From NCBI GenBank assembly GCA_046703825.1, contig JBJKSO010000087.1:62001-126000 (forward strand): a stretch of 64,000 bases of DNA. Reading direction: 5' to 3'. Position 1 is the first letter of the stretch, and every line of letters starts with the position of its first letter. This document shows, piece after piece, positions 34,514 through 42,283 of the stretch. Under the pieces are notes generated by a model. The model was not told the origin of the DNA. It worked only from the letters and a program-made list of their open reading frames with translations, and searched no databases. The translations under genes were made by a program, and so were the position numbers. This DNA comes from JBJKSO01 sp046703825. Lineage in GTDB: Bacteria > Chloroflexota > Dormibacteria > Aeolococcales > Bog-877.

Positions 34514-36037
34514 ATGCCGATACCCCGGACCGTCCGGCCTGCTACCTTCACAAGGAGCGTGAAAGGCCCCGATTCCCACTCCGACCGCTTTGACCTCGTG
34601 GTAATCGGCTCTGGCCCCGCGGGTGAGAAGGGTGCCGCGCAAGCCGCCTACCACGGTTACAGCGTCGCGGTGGTGGAGCGTCGCCGTCCCCCGCGCCGAG
34701 GCACCGTCCTGACGGCCGGCGGCGTTCCGGTCAAGGCGCTTCGGGACACGGCCATCTACCTAAGCGGCTGGGCGCGTCGGGAGACCTACGGGGTGGGTAT
34801 CAGCCTCGCTCCCGAGCTGGTGATGGACCGGCTCCGCTCACGCACTGGCGAAGTCATGGCGGGCATGGCCGAGTCGCTGCGGCGCAATCTGGATCGTCAC
34901 GGCGTGGAGTCGATACGCGGGGAGGCCAGGCTCGGCCCGGATCGCACCGTGGTCGTAGCCGGGGGGCGAAACGGGCCGCGGGTCCTGCACGCCGGAGTCA
35001 TCCTGCTGGCGACCGGTTCCCACCCCCACCATCCCCCCGAGGTGCCCTTTGGGGATCCGGATGTCCACGACTCGGACACCATCCTGATGCTGGAACGCGT
35101 CCCCGAACACATGGTGGTGGTGGGCGGCGGACCCGTGGGCTGCGAGTACGCCTCGATCTTCGCCGCCCTCGGCGCCAGCGTCACTCAGATCGACCGTGGC
35201 CCGCGCCTGCTGCCGATGCTCGATTCCGAGATCTCCCGGGCCTTGGCGCAGATCCTGGCCGATGCGGGGGTACGCGTGATGTTGTCCAGCCAGGTGGACG
35301 CCATCCAGCGCAAGAGTGGAGCCCTGCAGGTGTCCGTCGGCGGTGAGGTGCTGCGGCCGCAGGTGGTCGTTCACGCCGCGGGGCGCGCTGGCAACGTGGA
35401 GGGGCTGGCGCTGGAGGCCGCAGGTGTCACCTGCGATCCGCGCGGTCGGGTGCGGGTCGACACCAACTTTCAAACCACCGCACCCGGGATCTACGCCGCC
35501 GGCGACGTGATCGGCCCGCCCGGACTCGCCTCGGTTGCCATGGAGCAGGCACGCGTAGCCATGTGCAAGGCCTTCGGGATCCCCTTCAAGGATTCGGTGG
35601 ACGCCATGACTCCGGCGGGGATCTACACGCTGCCGGAAGCGGCGCAGGTGGGATCGACCGAGGATGCTGCCCGCGCCGCCGGTGAGGATGTCGAGACCGG
35701 GCGGGCGTACTTTGCCACCAACGCCCGGGCCCGGATCGCGGGCTCGACGGAAGGGCTGGTGAAGCTCGTCTTCCGCGCGACCGACCGGCGCCTGGTGGGG
35801 GCACACATTCTCGGCGAGGAGGCCACCGAGCTCATTCACGTGGCCCAAGCGGTGCTGCACAAGGGCGGCACGGTCAACGAGTTCATTGACACCACATTCA
35901 ACTTCCCCACGCGGGCTGACGCGTTCAAGTACGCGGCCTACGATGGGCTGGAGCGACTCGATCGACGGGACGCGACTGGCGCCCCCGCCCGGGCGCTGCC
36001 GAGGGCGGGCGCTCCCCTTGGCCGCACCGCCCTTTGA
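34514..36037 (+). CDS. sthA: soluble pyridine nucleotide transhydrogenase-like flavoprotein (SthA type)
   Basis: A flavoprotein disulfide reductase-fold protein of 507 residues. FAD motif VVIGSGPAGEKGAAQAA is near residues 29-45, the NAD(P) motif VVVGGGPVGCEYASIF is near 199-214 and the FAD aspartate motif GIYAAGDVIGPPGLA is near 325. At the redox-active site the CxxxxC pair of dihydrolipoamide dehydrogenases is missing (GGVPVKALRD), as in SthA, which transfers hydride between NADH and NADP. The C-terminal dimer domain has the HILGEEATELIHVAQ region. ATG 34514 gives a basic extension; GTG 34559 after AAGGAG is a shorter alternative, although the spacing is very tight. A balancing role for NADPH is likely. 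Confidence 0.88.
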   Translation: MPIPRTVRPATFTRSVKGPDSHSDRFDLVVIGSGPAGEKGAAQAAYHGYSVAVVERRRPPRRGTVLTAGGVPVKALRDTAIYLSGWARRETYGVGISLAPELVMDRLRSRTGEVMAGMAESLRRNLDRHGVESIRGEARLGPDRTVVVAGGRNGPRVLHAGVILLATGSHPHHPPEVPFGDPDVHDSDTILMLERVPEHMVVVGGGPVGCEYASIFAALGASVTQIDRGPRLLPMLDSEISRALAQILADAGVRVMLSSQVDAIQRKSGALQVSVGGEVLRPQVVVHAAGRAGNVEGLALEAAGVTCDPRGRVRVDTNFQTTAPGIYAAGDVIGPPGLASVAMEQARVAMCKAFGIPFKDSVDAMTPAGIYTLPEAAQVGSTEDAARAAGEDVETGRAYFATNARARIAGSTEGLVKLVFRATDRRLVGAHILGEEATELIHVAQAVLHKGGTVNEFIDTTFNFPTRADAFKYAAYDGLERLDRRDATGAPARALPRAGAPLGRTAL

Positions 36038-36107
36038 GATTGCCCACTCAGGTGAGCAGTCGAGACCATGAGGCGACGGTTGCTCCCAGGTCCGGGGAGG
36101 GCGCCGA

Positions 36108-36129
36108 CGGGCTCTGCCGTCGCCGAGCC
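36108..36129. terminator. inverted repeat between convergent genes
   Basis: GGGCTC (36108-36113) pairs with GAGCCC (36124-36129) around a 10-base loop, in the 95-base gap between the convergent transhydrogenase and methyltransferase genes. No run of T follows on either strand, so it is only a candidate for a bidirectional terminator. Confidence 0.3.
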
Positions 36130-36132
36130 CCT

Positions 36133-36696
36133 CTAGAAGATGAACGGGACGAGCATCTTGGTGCGCTGTCGGTAGGCTGGATAGCCCTCAGGAAATAGCC
36201 CCGACAGGTTTCTCTCTTCGATGAAGGCGCTGTAGACGAAATACGCGCCAGCCAGCCCCAGCACCAGCAGCCATTCAAGGCTGGCCGCGATCGCTGTCCC
36301 CAGCAGCGCCAGCAGGATCCCTGAATAGATCGGGTGCCGCACCAATCTGTAGGGTCCGCTGGTGACCAAGGTTGGCTCCTGCTTCAAGGTAGTCGGCATG
36401 CCCCAGTTCTCGCCCATGTGCACCCGCGCCCACACCGCCGTCCCGAGCCCCAGCACGAACAGGGTCAATCCCGCCCCCACCGCGTAGCCATTGGCTGAGC
36501 TCCCCAGCAGATCCACCCGGGTGCCGAGAAGGTGCACGCGAAACAGCACGATGGCTGCGATCCAGACCGCCGCCCGGGCTGCCCAGAGCCACCGGTCTTG
36601 ACCTCGCGCCGACGGCTTGGCCCCGAATGCAGAGACCAACCAATAGATCCAGAAGAGACCCCAGCCGGCCGCTAGGGCAGCATCAACCGGAGCCAA
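36133..36696 (-). CDS. ICMT/PEMT-family membrane methyltransferase
   Basis: A 187-residue protein with four to five membrane helices and the family C-terminal SAM motif: TSGPYRLVRHPIYSGILLALLG, shown as TSGPYRLVRHPIYSGIL, then EERNLSGLFPEGYPAYRQRTKML. The NWGMPTTLKQEP region precedes it, as in many bacterial ICMT homologues. It starts at TTG 36696 after GAGGGG and overlaps the upstream VOC gene stop by 14 bases. This is a second ICMT-like protein in the window, about 34 kb from the PKS-associated one, and the two share only the family motif. The substrate is unknown. Confidence 0.85.
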   Translation of the reverse strand: MAPVDAALAAGWGLFWIYWLVSAFGAKPSARGQDRWLWAARAAVWIAAIVLFRVHLLGTRVDLLGSSANGYAVGAGLTLFVLGLGTAVWARVHMGENWGMPTTLKQEPTLVTSGPYRLVRHPIYSGILLALLGTAIAASLEWLLVLGLAGAYFVYSAFIEERNLSGLFPEGYPAYRQRTKMLVPFIF

Positions 36697-37147
36697 CTCG
36701 CCGCCCCCTCGAGGTGCTGGCTAGCGACACGGCGACCTCGCCGAGGCGGCGGTCATCCATCTTGTCAAGACACAGGCAGAAGACGTGCCCGGCCGGGTCG
36801 CGCATGACTTGCACGTGCGCCTGCGGCTGGTGCTCAACCAGTTCTGCCCCAAGGGCGGTGGCGTCCTGGACGGCGGCCTCCAGATCGGTCACCCGGAAGT
36901 CCAAGTGCATCATGGGTCGTTGCGCGCCAGGTGCTGGGGGCCAGACCGGCGGGGTGTACCCGGGCGCGTCTTGGAAGACCAGGTAGGTGGACTCCTGGGG
37001 CGGTTTTAGGACCACCAGCCCCGCCTGCTGCTCCACAACCGGCCACCCCAGTAGCTCGGAGTAGAAGCTTGCCAGCTCCACCGGATCCGGGGCCTCGACG
37101 GCCAGCCCCCACCATTGGTCTCTGGTCCGCCCTCGCACCGGCACCAT
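36683..37147 (-). CDS. VOC (glyoxalase/bleomycin resistance) family protein
   Basis: A 154-residue protein with two beta-alpha-beta-beta-beta units: WWGLAVEAPDPVELASFYSELLGWPV (split as WWGLAVEAPDPVELASFY and SELLGWPV) and MMHLDFRVTDLEAAVQDATALGA with the C-terminal VMRDPAGHVFCLCL. The His in MMHLDF and the DPAGHVFCL strand would be the usual metal or ligand positions. It starts at ATG 37147 and its end overlaps the methyltransferase start by 14 bases. Preceding gene MFS at 37170 is 22 bases away, so all three may be co-transcribed. Reaction unknown; members include dioxygenases, lyases and drug-binding proteins. Confidence 0.85.
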   Translation of the reverse strand: MVPVRGRTRDQWWGLAVEAPDPVELASFYSELLGWPVVEQQAGLVVLKPPQESTYLVFQDAPGYTPPVWPPAPGAQRPMMHLDFRVTDLEAAVQDATALGAELVEHQPQAHVQVMRDPAGHVFCLCLDKMDDRRLGEVAVSLASTSRGRRVGSG

Positions 37148-37169
37148 GGTAGCCCGGCGGCGGTCAGGG

Positions 37170-38618
37170 TCAAGAAGCGTGCACGCCTAAAGATTTGGTG
37201 ACATCGGCCCTCGGCCCGCCTCGTCCGCCCACGGTACTGGTCCACCACCAAGCGCCGGCCGCGGCCGTCACGACCGCGACCGAGCCGGCAATCCCCATCG
37301 TGACTCGCGAACCCCAAGCCTGCTCGGCGGCGCCGGTGCAAAGGCTTCCGAGCGGGGTGGCACCTATGAAGACCCAGAGGTAGAGGGACATCACTCGGCT
37401 CAGCAGAGGGCCCGGCGTGAACGTGAGGATGGCACTGCTGGACATGGCGCTGTAGACGGCAAGCCCCCCGCCGGCCACGGCCAGCAGCGCCATCGCGGGC
37501 CACAGCCCCTCGACTTGTCCCGCCAACGCCAGGAACACTCCGAAGAGGCCGCATCCGACCAAGAGAGTTCGGATGGAGACGCGGCTCATGTATGCCACCA
37601 CCAGCGCGCCGACCAAAGCCCCGGCCCCGAGCGACGCACTGAGCAGACCAAACCCGCTCGCTCCCACATGAAGGCCGGTGCGAGCCAGGGCGGTGATCAT
37701 TACAGTGAGGTTCCAGGAAAAGACACAGATGAAGCCCATCAGCGCGATGGCCAGCCGCACTTCGGAGGAGTGCCGTACGTATCCAATCGCCTCCGTCACC
37801 CCCCTCAGAACGCCGGCCACCGCACCGACCCTGGGCGGGTTGGTGTGCAGCGCCTCGCGACGCATCAGGAGCAGGGCGCCGACCATAACCAGATAGGAAG
37901 CCGCGTTGAGGTCGAAGCAGGCGGCAGTACCGACTGTGGCGATCAGACCGCCGGCTAGCGCAGGGCCGATCACCCGGGCGCCGTTGTTCACCATTGAGTT
38001 GAGCGCTACCGCGTTGGGCATTCTCCGCTTCCCCACCATCTCCGGAACGAAGGCCTGGCGGGTCGGCCCGTCCACAACCGTGATCACGCCGAAGACCGCG
38101 ACCACAACAAAGACCTCCCAGACCCGGGCCAGGTGGAGCCCAACGATCAAGCCCAATCCGGCTGCGGTAAGGGCGAACGCGCTCTGGGTCACGACCAGGA
38201 CTTGATGCTTGGGCCAGCGGTCGCCGACGACACCGCCGAAAGGCTGGAGCAAAGTGCTTGGCAGGTACTGCGCGGTGAGCAATAGGCCCAGCATCACCGG
38301 CGAGTGGGTCAGCTCCAGGATCAGCCACGCCTGGGCTGTCGACTGCAGCCAAGTCCCGGTGACCGAGATAGTCTGCCCGCTGAAGAAGAGCCGGTAGTTG
38401 AAGTTGCCTAGAGCATCGAAGGTCCGGGAAGCCGCCGCGCGGCGAGCCGTGCCGCCTCTGGCACCAGCCCCGCCAAGCGACCGCGACCCACCGGATAGCA
38501 ACCCCCGGGCTCGGCCCGAGACCGATCGCCAGCCCTCCTCCCTGGTCCGCGCGCGGACCGCGGCGGCCGCCGCGCCTGCTCTGCGCCGACCGCGCCGTGC
38601 CCTGTCAAAAAGGGTCAA
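37170..38618 (-). CDS. MFS transporter, EntS/MdtH-like (12-helix)
   Basis: A permease of the MFS_3 type. The conserved first helices start after a basic extension at FDALGNFNYRLFFSGQTISV, reading FDALGNFNYRLFF and SGQTISVTGTWLQSTAQAW, followed by QYLPSTLLQPFGGVVGDRWPKH with motif A. Twelve hydrophobic segments fit. The 66-residue arginine-rich N-terminal extension before NFNYRLF is unusual, and TTG 38618 has no ribosome site; the frame's start region also contains TTGACC and TTGACA boxes, so the true start may be further in (for example within RARGLLSGG). Export of an unknown compound is likely. It heads a possible three-gene unit with the VOC and methyltransferase genes. Confidence 0.82.
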   Translation of the reverse strand: MTLFDRARRGRRRAGAAAAAVRARTREEGWRSVSGRARGLLSGGSRSLGGAGARGGTARRAAASRTFDALGNFNYRLFFSGQTISVTGTWLQSTAQAWLILELTHSPVMLGLLLTAQYLPSTLLQPFGGVVGDRWPKHQVLVVTQSAFALTAAGLGLIVGLHLARVWEVFVVVAVFGVITVVDGPTRQAFVPEMVGKRRMPNAVALNSMVNNGARVIGPALAGGLIATVGTAACFDLNAASYLVMVGALLLMRREALHTNPPRVGAVAGVLRGVTEAIGYVRHSSEVRLAIALMGFICVFSWNLTVMITALARTGLHVGASGFGLLSASLGAGALVGALVVAYMSRVSIRTLLVGCGLFGVFLALAGQVEGLWPAMALLAVAGGGLAVYSAMSSSAILTFTPGPLLSRVMSLYLWVFIGATPLGSLCTGAAEQAWGSRVTMGIAGSVAVVTAAAGAWWWTSTVGGRGGPRADVTKSLGVHAS

Positions 38619-38912
38619 ACCGCGCCAACGGCCTCAACAGGCGACCCAGGGCCTCCTTGCTCTCCAACGCCACGGCGGTTAGTGCCGTAGCAGGATTCCG
38701 GGCCCCGATCAGGTCGACTGTCGACACGCTCCACGACCCTAGGGTAGGGCGATACCTCCCGCGCCGGGTACTTCTGGCGCGCCCTGAGGGACCTCCAGCC
38801 GCCTCGACTCAGCTCCGGCTCTTCTTCCTCGCTGAAAGAGCACGCACACCCCTTTTCTCCCCAGGGAGGTCGCGTCGGCGGTCCGGGGGGTTCGATGCGC
38901 CTATCAGGCGGG

Positions 38913-39386
38913 CTAGGCGGTACGACTCCAGATGTCCTGACACGCCTCGCAAGTGGACTCGGGAATCCATCCGAGCCGGATCAGGGCGGCGAACAAGCGG
39001 CAGCCCACGCAGAACCCGAGCGCGGACTCCAGACTGGCGGCGGCGGCGAGCAAGCCGAGCAGCAAGTAGGTACCCGTAGCCTGGTGAAGGCCGAAGAAGA
39101 GGAAGGTGCCGACAGTGGTCAAGACGGCACCGATCGCTTGGGCGAACCGCTTCGGAGGCCCCGCGACCAGCTTTGGCGGGCCAAGCCTGGGGGCGACGAG
39201 ACGCGTCGCGATCTGGCCCAAGGGGCTGAGGGTGGGGCCGGCCGCCACGCGGGCCAGAAACCCGTACGCCAAGACCGCCACCATCCACGGTTGCCGCAAC
39301 CCTATGGCCAAGATGGCCAAAACAGCAACAACCCCCGCAACGGTTCTCGACGCGCGCTCGTTGACCGGGTTCGGGAACGTCAGCAC
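38913..39386 (-). CDS. DUF4395 family membrane protein
   Basis: A 157-residue membrane protein with four helices. Diagnostic elements are FPNPVNERASRTVAGVVA at the start, the AAGPTLSPLGQIATRL segment and the GPPKRFAQAIGAVLTTVG helix, followed by the cysteine-bearing C-terminal part ESALGFCVGCRLFAAL. The CxxC and a third cysteine pair near the C-terminus (ESTCEACQDI) could bind metal or be redox-active. It starts at GTG 39386. DUF4395 proteins are often encoded next to thiosulfate sulfurtransferase or thioredoxin-like genes, but none is here. A possible -35 (TTGACA on the minus strand, near 39426-39421) lies upstream. Confidence 0.85.
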   Translation of the reverse strand: MLTFPNPVNERASRTVAGVVAVLAILAIGLRQPWMVAVLAYGFLARVAAGPTLSPLGQIATRLVAPRLGPPKLVAGPPKRFAQAIGAVLTTVGTFLFFGLHQATGTYLLLGLLAAAASLESALGFCVGCRLFAALIRLGWIPESTCEACQDIWSRTA

Positions 39387-39717
39387 GCCGCTATCTTGAC
39401 CGGTTCTAGCCAGCTGTTGTCAACAATCTGGTATCGTCTGTGCCCGGGGCGGTGGAGCTGCTATATAGCGCCCTTGGCCGGGTTGCCCGCCCTCTGCAGC
39501 GCCGCCCTCTATCGCGGGGAGCGGCCCCACGCTCCAAACTGGGGGCCGCTCCTCTTTGCCAGCTTCCAAACGTCACTCCCACGCCTCCGCCTCAGCCTGA
39601 AGAGTGGGCCGGCTAGGCCTGCAGAGGACCCCGCCATCTGCGGCGGGATCCTCCGAGCCGGCGGACCACTTCCGCGTACCAGGGGCGGCCCGAAACCCCT
39701 TGGCTGCTCTCTCGAGG
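39387..39717. other. intergenic region with two strong hairpins
   Basis: No gene. GAGGA-C-CCCGCC (39624-39635) pairs with GGCGGGATCCTC (39642-39653) with one mismatch, just beyond the stop of the binding-protein gene, and may terminate its minus-strand transcript. A second hairpin, GAGCGGCCCC (39519-39528) with GGGGCCGCTC (39542-39551), has a perfect 10-base stem and is followed by CTCTTT on the plus strand. Nothing upstream on the plus strand needs terminating. Confidence 0.55.
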
Positions 39718-41529
39718 TCAGCTAGCGGCGAGGGTCCAACTCTGTGGATAGAGGTTGAGATTCGGGTCCTGGGGCAAGGCACCCTTCAGGCGTGGGCTGA
39801 TCACCGAGACCTGATATGGATAGTTGGGCTCCCACAAGGCTGGCAATTGCAGTGCCGCGTAAGCGCCCACCGCCTGAATCGCGGAGGTCGCAGAGCTTGT
39901 ATCGGCCGTGTTGATCAACTGATCCATCTTGGCGCTGCTGTACCCGCCGGCGTTGGTACCTCCCCCTGTCGCGAACCACTGAGTACCGATTGGAAGGTAC
40001 TCGGGCGAATACGTCGGAGTGGAGCCGATCTCGCCGAAGTTACCCATCTCCCATTTGCAGCCCTCCCCTCCTCCGCTGCACGGAAACAGATCCGAGAAGA
40101 TTGCGCCAACTGAGTCTTGGCGCAGCGTGACACGGATGCCCGCCTTGGCCCAGGACGATTGCATGGCCTCCACCTCGGCGGTGAATGCCGCCGAACCGGT
40201 CGCAACCAACTCCGTGAAGTTCAGCTGGGCCCCTTGGGCGATCCCTGCCCCGCACTCGCCCGCTCCCGTGCCGGCCTTGCTGCAGGTATCCACCCCGTTC
40301 GGGCGTACCGACCAGCCGTGGTTCTCGAGCAGCTTCTTTGCTCCCGAGACCGAGTACGGGTATGGGTTCTGCTTACCGATCTTGGCTATGTATGGGTTGG
40401 GCGGATTGCTGGGAATGGGGCCATAAGTTGGGAAGGCAAAGCCGTGGTAGATGTCCTTGGCAATCTGTGGTTGGTTGATCAGCTTCTGCATGGCGATGCG
40501 CATATACAGCTGCCTGAAGATCGGTCCCACCGTTGGGTTGGTGAAGTTGAGGAAGAAGGAGTTGAAGCCGAAGTCAACCCATGGCACGACTTTGTAACCG
40601 CGAGACGTGAAGTACTTCTGCTGTGACACGTCTTCGATGGGGAGGTACCCGTAATCCAGCTGACCTGAGCGCAGGGCATCGAACTCGGCGGTGTCGCTCG
40701 TAAAGGGAAGCTCTTCAAACTTGCTGAGCTTCGGCTTGTCCGGGCCGGTGTACTTCGGGTTGGGCACGTACGTGGCCGCTCCCGTCGCCGCGTCGAAAGA
40801 CTGCAGAGTCCAAGACCCGTCAACCGTCTTCCACAGTGGATTGGATGCGTAGGTGGACAGGTCTTGAGATTGGCTGTTCAGAAAGCTGTAGACAGCCTGA
40901 GCACCCGCCGGCGTGGAGTCGTAGTTCCCGACCGCACCGGAGGTGGACGTTCGGTCCCACGTCTGTTGCGGCACCGGCCAGATCTGACTCAGTTGGTTGT
41001 AAAGAATCCATTGGCGGCTGTATGGCTGGTTGAACGTCAGCGAGAACTGATAGGGGGAGCTCGCGGGAAAGCTCATTGAGACTATGTCGTCGGGAATGCT
41101 GCCGGCTGCATAGGAGTAGAAGTTGTGCTTCTCAGCGAAGAAGATGTTCATCCACAACTCCACATCGCGGTTAGTCACGGGTTGGCCGTCAGACCAGCGG
41201 AAGTCGCGCTTCAAGGTTACGGTCACGGTCTTGCCGCCGTTGGAGTAGACCGGCGGCTTGCCGACGCTCTGCTGGAAGTTGATGGTGGGGCTCAAGCCAT
41301 GACCGAACCAATACAGAGGACGCCACAAAAACGGCCAAACCTGGAACAGGTCCACGTTATTCCCAACCGAGCCGCTCGCGAAGGGAAATATGTAGTTGGG
41401 AGTGATTCCTTGGGGCAGAGCAAACGTTGCGGTGCCCCCAGACGCCCGGTGCTTGGCGAGGACCGTACCACCGCCGGCGGTAGTGAGCACGACCGCCGCC
41501 AACAGAGCAGCAAACAACCTAGCCTTCAT
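39718..41529 (-). CDS. ABC transporter substrate-binding protein, family 5 (peptide type)
   Basis: A 603-residue secreted protein with a signal peptide (residues 1-25, ending TVLAKHR; there is no lipobox cysteine). The Bac_solute-binding 5 fold is visible in SPTINFQQSVGKPPVYS, TVTLKRDFRWSDGQPVTNRDVELW (read as TVTLKRDFRWSDGQPVT) and later FRQLYMRIAMQKLINQP. The repeated TTTxxWDR-like and YNQLSQIWPVPQ regions are typical of oligopeptide or oligosaccharide binding proteins. No permease or ATPase genes are nearby, so it is an orphan. The sequence has a lower GC content and different codon use from the neighbours (by eye), consistent with transfer. The promoter probably contains TATACT (41556-41551) and GGGGGG Shine-Dalgarno. 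Confidence 0.88.
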   Translation of the reverse strand: MKARLFAALLAAVVLTTAGGGTVLAKHRASGGTATFALPQGITPNYIFPFASGSVGNNVDLFQVWPFLWRPLYWFGHGLSPTINFQQSVGKPPVYSNGGKTVTVTLKRDFRWSDGQPVTNRDVELWMNIFFAEKHNFYSYAAGSIPDDIVSMSFPASSPYQFSLTFNQPYSRQWILYNQLSQIWPVPQQTWDRTSTSGAVGNYDSTPAGAQAVYSFLNSQSQDLSTYASNPLWKTVDGSWTLQSFDAATGAATYVPNPKYTGPDKPKLSKFEELPFTSDTAEFDALRSGQLDYGYLPIEDVSQQKYFTSRGYKVVPWVDFGFNSFFLNFTNPTVGPIFRQLYMRIAMQKLINQPQIAKDIYHGFAFPTYGPIPSNPPNPYIAKIGKQNPYPYSVSGAKKLLENHGWSVRPNGVDTCSKAGTGAGECGAGIAQGAQLNFTELVATGSAAFTAEVEAMQSSWAKAGIRVTLRQDSVGAIFSDLFPCSGGGEGCKWEMGNFGEIGSTPTYSPEYLPIGTQWFATGGGTNAGGYSSAKMDQLINTADTSSATSAIQAVGAYAALQLPALWEPNYPYQVSVISPRLKGALPQDPNLNLYPQSWTLAAS

Positions 41530-42283
41530 AGGCCGTCCCCTTCCCCCCCAAGTATAAACCGGGCCCGCGGGGCCCGGGCTGGCACGCCGGCGGCGTGCCT
41601 GGTAGCAGCGCTGCGTATGCTAGCCGCGGAAAAGAGGAGAGTCAATCGCCCATCAGGGTGACTTCTCCAATCCAATCGGCTAAAAAAACCTATCCGAGCC
41701 GATCCCTTGGGGGAGGGCGCCCTGCCGAGGTAGTAGGATCTCCCGACCGCCCAAGGCGCGACAGTCATCCAGGACTGCTCCGGCCTCGCTGGAGGTTGGA
41801 TTTTCGGGAGGTCCCGCGTCAGGACCGTCCTTGGGCCTCACCGAGCTAGCCCACGCCCAGGCTGGCGGCGAAGACGTAGGGGTCTAGTTGGCGGGTCGGC
41901 TTGCCTACCAGGTAGTTGAAGGGATCGCCGATGCTCCCGGGGCAGCAGCGGTCCTCTCTCAGTTGGCCCGATGGCGCCACCTCGACGCGAAGCGTTTACT
42001 CGGCCGGCGGAACGAAGCTGGTCATCCACAACCGGACAACCAGCAAAGCTCGCTCCCGCCAATCCCGCCCTCCGGAACAGGGGCACGATGGCCGGAACGC
42101 TGAGACGCATTCAAATCAGCGGCTGGCGATGAGCGAGGGAAGCAAGCGGCGCCGCCCGCCCAAGTCAGCAGCGCAAACTCGCCTTGTCCAGCCCTCGTCA
42201 GTCACCACCCGAGTTTTGTGGCCGCGCTGCGTTCGGTGGAACCTGCACTCGCAGCGGCACGGCGACCCAAAGGATCGCGAGCG
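41530..42283. other. gene-poor interval between the binding protein and the Mo-oxidoreductase
   Basis: No convincing gene. Close to the binding-protein start lie two tight palindromes, CCGGGCCC-GCG-GGGCCCGG (41559-41577) and GGCACGCCG-G-CGGCGTGCC (41581-41599). On the minus strand, 41846-41995 encodes a 50-residue tail between two stops with a protein-like texture (CCPGSIGDPFNYLVGKPTR then LDPYVFAASLGVG). It might be the end of a decayed gene or a small gene, but I recognise no family. The interval's base composition is more AT-rich than average. Confidence 0.5.
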
